From assembly GCA_905160935.1 (NCBI GenBank), contig CAJHZI010000231.1, forward strand, positions 36,001-100,000: a DNA stretch of 64,000 nt, written 5' to 3'. Numbering within the stretch: position 1 is the first letter of the stretch; each line of letters begins with the position of its first letter. This document shows positions 1 to 12,271 of the stretch, piece by piece. The DNA is from Enchytraeus crypticus (taxonomy: Eukaryota > Annelida > Clitellata > Enchytraeida > Enchytraeidae). Below the pieces are notes generated by a model. The model did no database searches, was not told the DNA's origin, and saw only the letters and a list, made by a program, of their open reading frames with translations. Both the position numbers and the translations under genes were made by a program.

Positions 1-164
1 GTCAAAACTTCCACTACACTAAACTAGAAGGAGAGCAAGATGAGGTTAGAAAGTAAAGTCAGAGCGCGTGTCAGTTTCTAGGGAATTTGAACAGTTCAGG
101 TTCATGAAGGCCTTTCTTTCTTAAATGAAAATACAGAGGGTACATTTACACTGCTAGAAAGTAA

Positions 165-410
165 TTGGTTCCATATGCTTACACATAAATTTTTAATACG
201 GTAACCTTCAACGTTAAATCTAAAGGAGTTACAGTATAGAATGTCATCATTGTTTCTTTTAGTCTAAAAGATCGTTTGGTAATTCTTTTTTGCACTGACT
301 CAATTAGGTCAAAATTTTGCTTTCGATAAGGTGAACAAAGATTTGAACAGTACCCTAATATTGGACGGACAAACACTGTGAAATCTTTAATTAGTAGGGA
401 TCTCCATATC
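165..410 (-). pseudogene. Non-LTR retrotransposon RT C-terminal fragment
   Basis: The reverse strand encodes about 65 residues resembling the region just after the reverse transcriptase core of jockey/CR1/L2-type LINEs. The blocks FVRPILGYCSNLCSPY and LIESVQKRITKR correspond to the family pattern in which a conserved 'YVRPxLEYCSxVWSP' is followed by 'IExVQRRFTKR'. No palm motifs are present and the frame closes at both ends, so this is a 5'-truncated, decayed copy. The family resemblance is from knowledge of these elements; the clade is not resolved. Confidence 0.6.
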
Positions 411-462
411 TCTTGATTTGAAAGAATTAAGTATAATAGCCGCCTTTCTTGCGTGCGCTATT

Positions 463-1196
463 CAGGGGCGGATGCAGGAATTTTTTAAGGGGGGCCCGAA
501 ATTTTTGTTTGAAGAGTGTACATATTTTTTACTTACGTCCCGCCTTCTTCGGGACATGTGTCGCAACCAGAAAAAATGCTGTGTGTGTGTGTGGGGGGGG
601 GGGGCTCAACATTTCAGCATACAGCGATCGGCTCATAGAGTGAGTGTATCGCCGTATCTTACCCCCCCCCCCCGCACTCATACCCGTACTAAAGTGAGAG
701 GAAAGCCTAAATTGCCTAAAATCCTACATTTGTTTAGGAAAAAATTAGGTTAATTTTTTCACCTCTGAAGAAACTTAGCGGATCTGGATCAATTGCAAAA
801 GGGACTTAATTTTGGCGGAAGGTGGGGGACTTAAGCCCTCGATCCCAGCCATGGCTGTTGGCAACACTACTCTGGGACTGAGTTCAAATTTTTAACTTAC
901 ACCCTTTTTTCTCTTATACAGTTGTTAGAGTGAATATTGAGAGCTAGTGAAACCGTCAACATTTTCCGGGCCCCCTTCCATTATATGGACCCCTAGTATG
1001 GGCCTATATTTGAAAAAATTCGAGGTAGTGGGACTGTTCGAGTTCCCTCTCGTACCCACCCCTCTCCCTTAACGTCCTTAAAACAAATTTACGCCTAGAA
1101 ATTGCCATAGAAACAATGAAAATGTGGTTAAACTTTTTTTTCGTCGGGCCTAAGGGGGGGCCCGGGCCCCCTGGGCCCCCCCTAGCTCCGCCACTG
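463..1196 (+). mobile_element. Non-autonomous hAT-like DNA transposon, 734 bp
   Basis: The left end reads CAGGGGCGGATGCAGG and the reverse complement of the right end reads CAGTGGCGGAGCTAGG, giving imperfect terminal inverted repeats. The flanks are gcgctatt (455-462) and gagctatt (1197-1204), an 8-bp target duplication with one mismatch, as expected for hAT elements. The interior is rich in G and C homopolymer runs and has no transposase. A second copy lies inverted in Rab4 intron 4 (about 44360-44962). The superfamily is inferred from duplication length and the CAG terminus. Confidence 0.6.
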
Positions 1197-1204
1197 GAGC
1201 TATT

Positions 1205-2242
1205 ACACAAAGAATGGATATGAGAGGAAAAGGAAAAGTCTTGTGAGAATAGGACTAATAAGTGAAAAACATGTGTTCATTCTCAGCATGGAGTATGACT
1301 CTACGTAGTTGTTATATTCTCTTATTGGACCTCTACTATTGCAAAAAGATATGACTTGCTGCAAGCTTGCTCCATTTGCCGTTCTTCGGCCCAGTGAAGG
1401 AAGTTAGGAATATTTAAATATTATGAAAGGAGACGGATTATTTATGAAAATAACTAAAGATTTTTAAATTCAAAATTATACTACAAAAATTGGTGACCTA
1501 ATGGCAAAATTCCTACATTACAGCGTTTTGAATTTTAAGGTTAAAAATCAAGAAATGAGTAAGCTATCGTAATTTTGCTAGTGAATTATTTTTTATGCGC
1601 AGTATATAAGTATATGTGTATAAGTACAGTATATAAGACAAGCGATAACAACAGAAAAGAAAAGACTTTTAAATGTATTAGTCTCCTGAGTATAACAGAA
1701 AGCAATGGGAGTCAGTCAAAGTGGTGGAAAGAATGTAGCAGGATCAGATTTATCGAGAATGTGGAGCAACAAAGGACTGGAGGAGGCGGAGAGTAAGATT
1801 TAAATCTCCAAAAAGACGACAAGGCAGCCCTCACTGGAGACTTCCGGAGATAGATAATATTCGTTGATGAAGCTCTGATGACTTAGAGAAGAGCGCGCAG
1901 TGGAAAACGAAGCCATCACTTTATTCAAACAACTGGCAACCCGATATGAAGTGAGGTATATTAAGGTGATTTGACCGTTCACAACGACTTTATTTTTGAA
2001 ATATTTAATACAAAGACGAGTTAATTCGAATAAGTCATAAAATTTCATAAGTGCTCAGTCAAAATATAAAAGAACTATTCTTGAAATGAGCTAAATAGGT
2101 GCAAAACGTTTCAAAAGGTATGTACAAATTATTCAAATTCATCACGAAAGCCAGTCAACCTAAGCGCAAGAGTGAACGAGAGGACACAGAAACGTACGTA
2201 GAAAGGTTAAAATTACAAAAGAATATCTTCGGTCAATAACCC
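1205..2242. other. No recognisable feature
   Basis: AT-rich sequence with only short open frames that lack codon bias or recognisable domains. I see no gene, repeat array or transposon end here. Confidence 0.5.
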
Positions 2243-2510
2243 AGCACTTGTTATTAGCACATGCTATTAGCACATGCTATTAGCACATGCTATTAGCAAA
2301 TGCCATTAGCACATACCATTAGCACTTGCTATTAGCATATGCTATTAGCACATGCTACAGGAACATGCTATTAGCACATGCTATTAGAACATGTTATTAC
2401 CATATGCTATTAGCACATTCTATTACCATTTACGATTAGCACTTGCTATTAACACATGCTATTAACACTTCCATTAGCAAATGTTACTAGCACTTAGTAT
2501 TAACACAGGC
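2243..2510. repeat. 13-bp minisatellite (ttagcacatgcta)
   Basis: About 20 imperfect head-to-tail copies of ttagcacatgcta. Variants change the central catatg region (for example cacttg, catatg, caaatg). Divergence rises towards the right end. Confidence 0.85.
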
Positions 2511-3649
2511 CATGTTACCCTAAATAATTCGTACCAGGCCGGAATTCACTGCCTTACAATTCTCCACTCTATCATTCCTCACTAAAGTCCACGACAACAC
2601 AGAGATATATAATACTAATCAACTGCCAAAACATTATAATTAACAAAACAATAACAAAAAATCACCTCGACAGAAGCTGAACGCTATCAACGACAACATG
2701 GAGCACTGTGCAACCAAATGGATTACGAGAAAATCTCATATGTCGCGTAGATTGTTGGCAGTTTGTTGCTGGCGAACAACAACGAGCACTAAACTACTCG
2801 GTAAAATGAGAATCGTTCTCTCCATTGTTAAACGTAAGCAAGGAGATTGTTCGATAGCGCTCCAACGCCTCTACTTAATATACGCGCATATTTAGAACAT
2901 TTGTTTTGGTAGATTTGATACCATCTTATAAATCGATCAATCAGTCTTGGCACCACTCAGCACTTGCTAGTGCAAGGGCGGTTTAATTTAAATAAATACG
3001 CGTACCGTTCTGCAGAGTCGACCAGTAAATTTACGTAACTGACAAGAAAAGTCTCCTGTTAATTTAGCTGAGTTTAGTATAATAATAATACAGTAAGATT
3101 GGATATTTACTAAATTTGACTTCCGTGTCACTTACGAAATTGTTTCCAAATCATCAATCGACGTCAATGCCTAAACAAATTTAAATTTTAGACCACATAA
3201 ATTACTAAAAATGGCAACGAATTCGATGGTTGTAGACACCGTTATGTTGTCTACATTCAGATTGGCTGCTTAAAGCCTATGTCTATCGACAAATAAAACT
3301 CGAAGATCTAGAAATCTCTTCTATTGATTTTCTAACAAATACTCTTATCAGTAGATTGAATCCCTCAACTTACACTAGATGACTCATAATTATGACTAAA
3401 ATTTGTATCAATATTTTGCGTGAACTATGCCATTAGACAGCTAATGAAATGCAAAATATTTGTGAGCAATATGAATAGTTAAAGCACATAATAGACGTAA
3501 ATGTCAATAAATTACAAAATCTACTGCTTATTGCAAAAGCACAAAAACAATATCTTTATAACACAATAAACTAATCAGACAACAAACTGTAGACCTAATC
3601 AACGATACAAATAATCACTTTTAGTAGCACGGGTTGAAACTTTTATGCA

Positions 3650-3710
3650 GTTTAATTATTCATCTACCGGTCCAGTGCAAATCCGAGATATTATCTGTCT
3701 GATGTACTCT
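3650..3710 (-). repeat. Fragment of tRNA-derived SINE family 2
   Basis: A block reading 'accggtccagtgcaaatccg' and then a run like 'gagatattatctgtctga' resembles the distal part of the SINE copies at 36215-36465 and 40655-40870. Only about 60 bp can be aligned by eye, so the assignment is tentative. Confidence 0.35.
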
Positions 3711-3767
3711 CTGAAGGTTGAAAGGAGCCTTAAAATACCAGTATCCTTATTTCTAGTTTCTACTAAC

Positions 3768-3932
3768 ACGAAACAATAGTAGCACCATAGTTACAAATAG
3801 TAACAACACGGTTATAATTAGTAACAACACGGTTATAATTAGTAACAACATTCTTAAAACTAGTAGCAACACTGTTATGACTAATAGCAACACTGTTAGA
3901 ACTAGTAGCAACACTATTACTACTAGTTGATT
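3768..3932. repeat. 21-bp minisatellite
   Basis: About eight copies of a 21-bp unit like agtaacaacacggttataat plus one base. Because 21 is divisible by three, the reverse strand stays open and reads as repeated hydrophobic VLLL-type heptads, a by-product of the repeat and not a gene. Confidence 0.8.
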
Positions 3933-4020
3933 CACAGTATTAACTAGCTTTTGTCGTCAGTTCGATACAACTTGAATCTATGCACGAGGCAGGCAATCAC
4001 GTATCGATACTGCGTCGAAC

Positions 4021-4120
4021 ATAACAACAATTTGAGCGCTACTGTCATCAATGACAACAGCGAGCTGGCGAGCAACAAGAAGGCTCAAAAACGGTTCAAA
4101 TTCCAAAATCCATAAATCAA
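4021..4120 (-). mobile_element. LINE 3' end fragment (same family as 60697-61958)
   Basis: About 100 bp closely match the 3' end of the LINE nested in the mariner at 60715-60830: shared blocks include ctgtcatcaatgacaac, ggcgagcaa, and aaattccaaaatcca. The tail on the reverse strand ends in TTGTTGTTAT in both copies. Only the 3' untranslated region is left, as expected of a severely 5'-truncated insertion. Confidence 0.7.
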
Positions 4121-4375
4121 TACAAAGATAAATTTCATAATTACTTTAGTTTTCTTCTATGAACACGTAAGTACATGTATGTGGTATAGTCGCTAGGCCC
4201 GTGTCAATCCCGTATAACTACTACTGATATAGCCATGTGCAAGTTCAAACGACAACATATCTTCAACCCCAGAATGATTTTGCAAAAAGAATACAATTAA
4301 ATTTGGGATTCATGCATTTTCAGTCTTCTTCAGTGATCTGCCAAGTAGCAGGTTCAAGATACATATTCATCCTCA

Positions 4376-4480
4376 AAGTCTGTTTTCTCGCTCCATAAGA
4401 GCACTCCTTTGATCAACAAGTTAATCCCTTCACAAAAGTCTATGCCTTATCCATACCTTATGTGGCCTATAGCCTCACAT
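4376..4480. repeat. Dispersed repeat family D fragment
   Basis: Shares cgctccataa(a)gagc, ttaatcccttcacaaa and tatgccttatccatacctta with copies at about 15285-15420, 34025-34200 and 51700-51915. No coding capacity and no clear Pol III boxes in this piece. Class unresolved; a SINE tail or MITE are both possible. Confidence 0.6.
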
Positions 4481-4693
4481 TTTCAAAATGATGTAAATTT
4501 GGCGTCTAACGAGAAAATGTCAATCTTGAAACACATTCTATTTGATAACAACAATAAACAATCGAACCGTCTCTGACTTATCCCTTGTGATACGGAAACA
4601 TAATTTGAACTTAGCATTACAAGCTCTTTAGAATTAGAATGCTACCGTCGTCAATGACAAAAAACTAAAAAGTTTAACGTTAGTTTCCCGCTC

Positions 4694-4832
4694 TATATAA
4701 AAAACTAATGTTAACGACAGTTTCCTCTCTCGAAAGCGATGTCAGTAACGAGCGAGCCCAGGATCTGAACCCTGCACATACTGATCCGCGGTCGAATATC
4801 TTACCTACATCGCCACTGGCTCCAGCCAAATA
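4694..4832 (-). mobile_element. tRNA-derived SINE, family 1
   Basis: Reverse strand starts tggctggagccagtggcgat, which contains an A-box-like stretch, followed by a B-box-like ggttcagatcctgg, then the body ctgacatcgctttcgag and GAAACTGtcGTTAA. The same family recurs at 7612, 26600, 28107, 41970, 52105, 54060 and as a 3' part at 59905, which makes a dispersed SINE the best explanation. Confidence 0.75.
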
Positions 4833-4859
4833 GCATGTCAGTCACAGTCAATGACAATA

Positions 4860-6828
4860 ACTACTGACTGATATAAAATATTCCTAGGTAAAAATCTGGA
4901 GTTGCAAGATTTGTACATGACAGAATGTACAATTCTACTAAGAGATTTATTGCATAGAACCCATTCAATTAGTAAGTAGTTTTATTTATCTAATTCCTGT
5001 TTAATCTTAATGTATCTACACATGGCTAATGGAAAGTCGCATTAATTACAGACTTCGCAAGCTAACTTTGTCAACGCGTATCGATAGCCTGTGGGATCAT
5101 ATCTAATTCCAATGCATGAAAGCTTAAAGCGTAATGCATACATTATATCTGGTGACTGGCTATTAAATGCTATTTATAGTTGTTTTAGTCCAACAATAAT
5201 ATGGCCCTATAGTCTACGCCTGTCGTGTAATATCAGAAATGACTAATAATTACATTGTATTATCCCAAAGGCTACATAGGATTTGATTACATTTTCAAAG
5301 GAAGAAATATTAATATTATGCACTATTGTCGCCAAGTTATAATGATAATATTCATAGTAATAATAATAATAAAATAAATAATACTTATATTATTATTGTT
5401 ATTATTATACTATTAATAATAAAATAAAAATTAATACTAATAATAATAACAATAATTATTATTTTCTTTTTCTGTCCATACATGAAGCATTAAATATAAT
5501 ATTATTAATTACTGCTATTATCATAAAATACCTCAATCAAAAGTCACTGCTCGGGTTTCATATCATCGTGGTAATCCTGTGCGCATACTGGTTTTATACG
5601 CAAAATGAATCATGAGACATAAATTAACTCTACGTTAGTGTTAATAACATAGCATACACAAAGTAGCAACAAGATCTAAGTTTATAAGAATTGTTTTCAA
5701 CAGCAGCAGCTGACTTACACATTAATTATGTCTTTGCAGCTGGATTACAATCCTCACAAACAACAGAGTGCGTGAAATAGAAAACATTAACCTTTAGACA
5801 ACAAGTGGCAGACCTGATGTAAGGATAACACCGAGCTATTGGACCAAATAACACAGCGTATAACACTATTTTGTGAGCGAATGCACCACATATCGTGGCT
5901 TGGCTCGCATTAACTGTACATTACATATTCATAGATCTCTCTCTCTCTCTCTCTCATTACACGCTGACTTAAAAAGCGATCACCACACATAACGCATTTC
6001 TCTGAAAATAGAATATTTTTCTGTCGAGTGCATAGAATTGTAATGAGAAGGAACAGAAAAATCTACAAGCTTAATAGGAAGACATTTTATTCCAAAAGTC
6101 ACACATGACAATCTATATGTAAATATACAACTGTTGAACGTAACTACGATATAACGAGTGTCGCCTAATTTCAGCGTCAGAAAATGTCTCACTTTTAAGT
6201 TGAACCCTCAGAACGTAAACCTTCATTCCGCTAGTACCCTTACTAGGACTGATTATCCGGATTTTGGCTCGCACCGTTTATTGACCACATGCTGCTCATT
6301 GATTTTGATTTGCTTCTATAGTGCTTGATATTGTAATAGACAACAGTAGCACTCTAATCGTATTGTTGTTGTTAAGTTTGAACTTCAGAGTCATCAATTA
6401 AAAGATGTAAACGTAATTCACTTAAAACGAGTTCAAAGTGTCCATAGCCAATTTCTATAGGACCCCAAATCTTTACGAAGTTGAGTAGTGGGTATTGTTG
6501 ATTCCATAAAAGCATTTCGATGGTCTAGAAGCTTTCGAATATTTTCAAACATGATAATTCAAGAAGATTAAAATATGCCAAGTTTGATAACTCTTCATGT
6601 TCTGAAAGAATAATTTAAACGAAGTTGGTAGAACTCTTCTTCGGCCAACTAACATTCCAGTACGCCTGCACAATGTTCATAAAACAACTCCCATCACAAT
6701 CTTCACCATCAACCGCCTGAACTTATAGATACAGATGAATGCAGAACCAAGCTGAAGTCCTCAGGATTATTGTAATTCTATTTTAAGTCATTTATGCGTA
6801 GAAACACCAAGAATTTCATCTAAAGTTA
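4860..6828. other. AT-rich non-coding stretch with TAA/TTA simple repeats
   Basis: Contains a diffuse TAA/TTA-rich block at about 5330-5470 that can fold on itself and a short CT run at 5937-5957. No coding or transposon signature was recognised elsewhere in the stretch. Confidence 0.5.
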
Positions 6829-6900
6829 GTAGTATTATTATTATTAAAAGGAAAACCTGTATAGCAGTGTCTTGGCCGAAATCGGTCTTCGAGACTACTC
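6828..6900 (-). mobile_element. 3' end of (TTA)-tailed tRNA-SINE
   Basis: On the reverse strand, gtagtctcgaagaccgattt and then cggccaagacactgc run into TAATAATAATA. This matches the 3' end of the complete copy at 16045-16345, including the trinucleotide tail. The copy is 5'-truncated. Confidence 0.65.
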
Positions 6901-6957
6901 TACATTTTAATAATAATAATAAGCTAAACAAAAATTACATTTAAATTAAAAATCTAA

Positions 6958-7003
6958 AAATGTCTACATATGAGTGGAACTTTAAATCATCTAGCAACAC
7001 TCC
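6958..7003 (-). mobile_element. Short RTE 3' fragment
   Basis: About 45 bp match the reverse complement of the RTE segment coding the LDDLKTHSYVEM region (ctacatatgagtgg, then tttaaatcatcta). Neither the 3' terminus nor the RT domain is present. Confidence 0.5.
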
Positions 7004-7009
7004 TACTTG

Positions 7010-9530
7010 CTTCTATATACCATATACTTATAATAAACATACATATATTGTAATTTCTTGTAGAAAAACTACGCGGCACAATAGTGTTTTGACACCACGA
7101 CGGAAAACTAAATAATTAGGCTCATGTCTCAGACTATCAGGAGACAAATTGTTGAAAAAAGTTGAATTCCACGTGGACATAACGATCGTTAAGCAGTTAC
7201 CATAGAATTAGCTTATAAACAATACAAAGAGAACTAGCTTCTAAAACAATAAATATAGAACTAGCTTCTCAATAGCAAAAACATGCAACTAGCTTCAAAA
7301 CAATAAGCAAAGAACTACATAGCAGTCTGCAGGACTAATTTTCACAACATGTAGACTGAGTTTAACCGGGGCTGGCGTTTGAATAAAAACTGATGCTCGA
7401 AACATGCTTTAGGACATAATGTTTAGCAGATATTTGAATTCATAACGAAAATGAGATATTTAGAGCTTAGAAGGTACATGCGACTTTTAATTTAGTGATT
7501 TTATTCTAAATTAGATAAAGAAATTTCGGCTAAAACATAATATTAAGATCACACATTTATAACATAAAGACGAACATTAGGCTTGAACACTTTAAGTCAG
7601 TATCGAGGATAGCACTAAATTTGAACCCTGCATCTACTAATCCGCTGTCGAACAATATGCCATCAAGCCACCTACTCAGCCCTGCTACAGTTTTAAATAA
7701 GAATTATGATAATAATGTGGAGTATTATGCACGTATTAGCTTTTCAAATTCTGCCTATAATATAGTACATAGGTCTAATCAAAAGTTGGTAGCTTATAAT
7801 CCTGCACATACATCAAATTAGTCTACTCTGAAGTCTAAGTGGTATTTATTGTACCCATACATTATTAATCAAGATTATGCTTCCTCAGGAAATGGTCGTA
7901 AAAGCTAATTATTGAAAGGTATAAAGGCATATGAATCTAGTTCATGTTTGCAATTAATGCAGATTAAAGGCTTAAATAAAATACGCGCTCCAAGTAATTA
8001 TTTTCAACCCTGTAACCGACAGACTATTATTAATATTTCCATAAAATCTTTTATCAGAGAATAGAAGTCAAACGCCGTTACAACACCATATCGTGTAAGT
8101 TCAATGTAACGTAAAGGTAGCATTCACTAATAATGATTAAACAACTCACTCTGGGTGTACATTGATTTAAGGTCTGCCAGCTTACATTGATTGCGCTTAG
8201 TATTTGTAATTAACTCCAGATGTATAAAATAATATACAGCAAATCTGTCACAACGACATCATATGCACAACTATCAGTAGGCCTTTGCACATACATACAC
8301 ATTCAGCCAAGCATACACTATGATACATACGAACCTACATATTCAAAACTACACAGCAAAGCCACACACACAACCACACATACAACCGCACATACAATAT
8401 CTAACATTGTTGGGAACTACAGATATCTCCCACACGGCACCTCAAGGCAAAACTATCATATTACTTACAATCTTCAATAAATATACCATTTTACAAAGTA
8501 ATTAAATCATTCCAGATACATATATTTGTCAACAATGAAACCGTAATGCAATTAGTTAGTTAAAAATAAAGAATACAAACAATGTGTGGCTTTAGTCTCT
8601 GTTAGATACGCTAGCTTCGTTTTAATCAAGATGGCATTTGCGTGATACTACAAGGAACATCTAGCTAGATCAATTGTTGACCATCCGTGGATGAAAAACT
8701 GGACGTTAAACCTTTAAATATGTTCCAAGGACTCCCAAATCATTTTATTTGTATATACACGCAAAAGCTTTTCTTTTAATGGCATTGACTACTTGTTTGT
8801 AACAGTAGGATTTAATTTTAAAATGAGACCAATATGAATAAGCCAAAAACATACAATTCCAAGCGAAATTCGAGAAAAATTCAAAAACCGATTCACTGCA
8901 AGGAAAATAACCAACCCCTAAAGTCACACACCGCAAAATCAGTAGCTCATAAAATTGCATCGTTGCGAGAGAAACAGCAAATCTCATGAAATCGTCCCGT
9001 TGAAAGAGAAACATTTATCGAACGTTTAACTAGCAGTGACTTTCACCGTGATCACTTCGCCGCGAATAATTACTAGGAAATCGAAACGGTACCACTAGAA
9101 TGGACTTGTATAAAAATCGTTCCCACTTGACCCTCTCCTAGAGTCAAGTAGGGATAACCTTACGCGCACATATCTCGGCTTCTTAATGAGTAGAAAAAAC
9201 ACTATGACTTATTACAGGAGTTAAGTTTAATCTGTAATTAGCTATAAGTTTTGCAGTAAAAAATTTAATTATTATAAAATTAAAGGGAAAAGCTCAATGC
9301 AGTATTAACCTGACTTAATGATCGCCGTGCCTGGCAGCAAGGATTCCAATGTATGGTCTGTATCTAACGCTAAACATAATTGTATGCTTTGAAAATAAAA
9401 TTGATTAATTTCTTGATCGATAGGCCATGACATAAATTTTAGTATAAATTATATATAAAGTCCATTGTCAACAAAATGTTATTGCAACATACTGGTATAA
9501 TAATATAGCCATCATACACAAAGTTCTGGG
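7010..9530. other. Mostly unique AT-rich sequence with one SINE scrap
   Basis: Apart from the SINE remnant at 7612-7692 I see only weak repetition (aactagcttc motifs at 7230-7300; ACA-rich sequence at 8290-8400). Open frames in the interval are short and look random. Confidence 0.45.
7612..7692 (-). mobile_element. SINE family 1 head fragment
   Basis: Matches the B-box side and head of family 1 in reverse (ttgaaccctgcat, then tactaatccgctgtcgaa), ending near the family's 5' terminus. The body and tail are absent. Confidence 0.5.
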
Positions 9531-9757
9531 ACTGGGAGCGTTCATTTTTGTCGTGATATACCATTATTTCTTGGGGGATGTGCTTTTTGACGAGGTGGGC
9601 CCCCTATGCCTTCCTCAGCTTTGACTGACATTTACCGGGCAGGGGCGTCAATCCCTGAGAACTATCCTGTTTATCCCTTAAATGGGGAGGGGGTGGTAAG
9701 AATCCCACGGCCAGACGGCACCTTGGGTGCCCCACAGATATATCAGGAGGACATTCC

Positions 9758-10500
9758 ATGCGCCCTAAAAGGATAAGTGTGGGCACATGCAATGTGAGAA
9801 CTATGAGTGAAAGGGGAAAGTTAAAAAAGGTAAAGAGGGAAATGAAGAAAGGGAAAATAAATGTCCTAGGGATGATTGAAGTGAGGTGGTTGGGAACTGG
9901 AGATTTTATAAGTGATGGGTACAGGGTTATATACTCCGGAGGAGATAAAAGGGAGAAGGGTGTAGCAATAATATTGGATAGGAATTTAAGTGAACGAGTA
10001 ACAAAGGTTCTTCAGGGCAGTGATAGACTGATGTTAGTGCGAATCAAAGCAGATCCAGTAGGCTTGGCGATTATCCAAATCTACATGCCTACATCAGCCT
10101 CAGAGGTTGAGGAAATTGAAGCGATGTACGACAAAATAGAAGGATTAAAGGAGAAAAAGCCACAGATCAAGTGATAGTTATGGGGGATTGGAACGCGGTG
10201 GTGGGTGAAGGGAGAGATGGAAATTAAGTTGGGGAATAAGGTCTAGGAAACAGAAAAGGGAGAGGAGAGAAATTGGTTGACTTTGACAATAGAATGAGAT
10301 TAGTGGTGTCCAACACTTGGTTCAAACATGAGAAGAGAAGGCGTTACACATGGAAGTAACCAGGAAGCACCGGAAGCGAGGGATGATACCAGATAGATTA
10401 TATTCTGATAAAGCAACGGTACAGGAATAGTGTGAAGAATTCAAAGGCTTATCCAGGAGCCGATATTAATTCAGACCACAATCTAGTAATGGCAAAAGTA
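9758..10500 (+). pseudogene. RTE endonuclease (APE-like) domain, frameshifted
   Basis: Opens with RISVGTCNVRTMSERGKL, the start of an exonuclease/endonuclease/phosphatase fold. The second block VLGMIEVRWLGTG carries the likely catalytic Glu. The first frame closes at 10174; the next blocks, MGDWNAVVG and the terminal INSDHNLVMAKV with the SDH catalytic motif, are in shifted frames with additional stops (for example before the PGSTGSEG stretch). In living copies this domain nicks target DNA for target-primed reverse transcription. Proteins of this type are often mis-annotated as 'craniofacial development protein 2-like'. Confidence 0.85.
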
Positions 10501-10529
10501 GGGCTTCAGTGAAGAAAATACTTAAGAAT

Positions 10530-10745
10530 AAAAGCAATAAGAGATGGAATTTGAATAAAAGCAATAAGAGATGGAATTTGAATAAAAGCAATAAGAGATG
10601 GAATTTGAATAAAAGCAATAAGAGATGGAATTTGAATAAAAGCAATAAGAGATGGAATTTGAATAAAAGCAATAAGAGATGGAATTTGAATAAAAGCAAT
10701 AAGAGATGGAATTTGAATAAAAGCAATAAGAGATGGAATTTGAAC
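10530..10745 (+). repeat. 27-bp minisatellite inside the RTE coding region, 8 copies
   Basis: Eight essentially identical 27-bp units encode KSNKRWNLN. The frame is kept, and the array continues into the family-typical segment LNEKRSQFQEAVERKV. The near-identity of units against the decayed surroundings suggests expansion after or around the time the element died, or a collapsed or expanded assembly. Confidence 0.95.
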
Positions 10746-11329
10746 GGCTTGAACGAGAAAAGAAGTCAGTTTCAGGAAGCAGTGGAAAGAAAAGTTAAGG
10801 AAATGAAGGACTACGAAAGAACAGGGGTAAAGGAAAGATGGTGTCAGCTAAAGGAAGCTATTAAAATAACTGCAAAAGAAGCTTATGGCTTTCTTAAAGC
10901 AAATACAGCTAAAAAACCTTGGATCACAAGCGAGATGCTAGACAAAATGGATGAAAGGAGGAAATGAAAGTATTGACACCAGTCATGGTCGAACGAAATA
11001 TAGAAGCTTAAACAGTGAACTTAGAAGAATTACAGACAAAGCAAAGATCATTGGTGGAGTGAAAAGTGTGAAGATTTAGCAGAATATGATAGAAAAGGGA
11101 GGTCGGATCTATTATACCAGGAAGTCAGGATATTAACAAGAACCGATAAGAAAAAGAAAGGAGATGCCAAGAACATTAGTATAATGGGTAAAGATGGGAA
11201 ATTGAAGACAGAGCTAGAAGAAGTAAAAAAGATGGAGAGAATATGTAGAGGAATTTTATGACAAGGCTGGGAAACCAGTTCAAGAGGATTTTAAAATAGA
11301 AGAAGAGAATATCATAGAAGACGATAAAA
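10746..11329 (+). pseudogene. RTE linker between endonuclease and RT
   Basis: Continues the array frame to 10967 with a basic, charged linker (KEAIKITAKEAYGFLKAN, then KKPWITSEMLDKMDERRK) typical of the connector before the RT in these elements. After 10967 the coding sense persists in other frames (for example a stretch like YQEVRILTRTDKKKKGD) but with stops. Confidence 0.7.
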
Positions 11330-12253
11330 GGGGCCCCGATTTAATGAAGGAGGAAATTTATTCTGCAATTAACAGTATGAAGAAGGGGAAGGCAGCCGGA
11401 ATAGATGAAATCCCAGCAGAATTCTTGAAAATGTTTGAAGGAGAAACACTCAAAAATTAATGGAGGTATGTATGGAAGTGTACAGTACAGGTATTTGACC
11501 AGACGACTTTACCAAGTCAGTGATGATTCCAATTCCCAAAAAAGCCAACGCTGTAGAGTGTTCGGATTACAGAACAATCAGCTTAATATCTCATGCATCG
11601 AAGATCTTATTAAAGATAGTAAATAATCGCATTCAGTCGAAAGCAGAGATGATACTGAGCAAGACACAATTTGGTTTTAGGAAAGGATGCGGCACAAGAG
11701 AAGCAATAGGAGTAATGCGGGCTCTTTGCGAAAGAAGATTAGAATATGGAAATGACGTTTTTGTATGCTTTGTAAACTTCGAGAAGGCCTTTGACAGGAT
11801 TGATTGGATAACGATAATGAATATCTTAAAAAGAATAGGAATTGACTGGAGAGATAGAAGACTAATTTTGAACTGGTACATGAATCAAAGAACAGTAATC
11901 AAAATCCAACAAGAATACTCAGAAGAAGGTGAAATAGGACGTGGAGTAAGACAAGGTTGTAGCATTCGCCGCTGCTGTTTAACAGTTACGCTGAGGCAAT
12001 GACGGAGGAAGCCATGGAAGACTTGGAAGAAGGAATAAAAGTAGGAGGGAATTTGTTACAAGATGTACGATTTGCAGATGACCAAGGAATGGTAGCGGGC
12101 AGCGAGATTGGATTGCAGAAGATAATGGATAGGCTGAATGATACGGCCCTAAGATATGGCATGAAGATTAATATAAAAAAGACCAAGGTTATGAGAGTGT
12201 CCAATAATAAAGGTGAAGTTAATATCACAATAAATGGTACGAAATTGGAATAG
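11330..12253 (+). pseudogene. RTE reverse transcriptase domain, frameshifted
   Basis: Motifs appear in the order of a non-LTR RT: MNSMKKGKAAGIDEIP-like finger region in degraded form near 11390, RTISLISHASKILLKIV, TQFGFRKGCGTREAI, motif A VNFEKAFDRIDW with its catalytic Asp, motif B GVRQGC, and motif C FADD at about 12071. A frameshift just after GVRQGC moves motif C to the frame starting at 11999. The palm residues are conserved but divided between frames, so the enzyme is dead. Confidence 0.9.
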
Positions 12254-12271
12254 GTAAGGAGTTTCAAATAT

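Noticed and set aside
418-753. 111-codon frame near the left edge
   Set aside because: Runs across the homopolymer-rich interior of a non-coding hAT-like element.
5330-5470. Replication origin or matrix attachment region
   Set aside because: Only AT-richness and TAA/TTA repetition support it; nothing specific can be shown.
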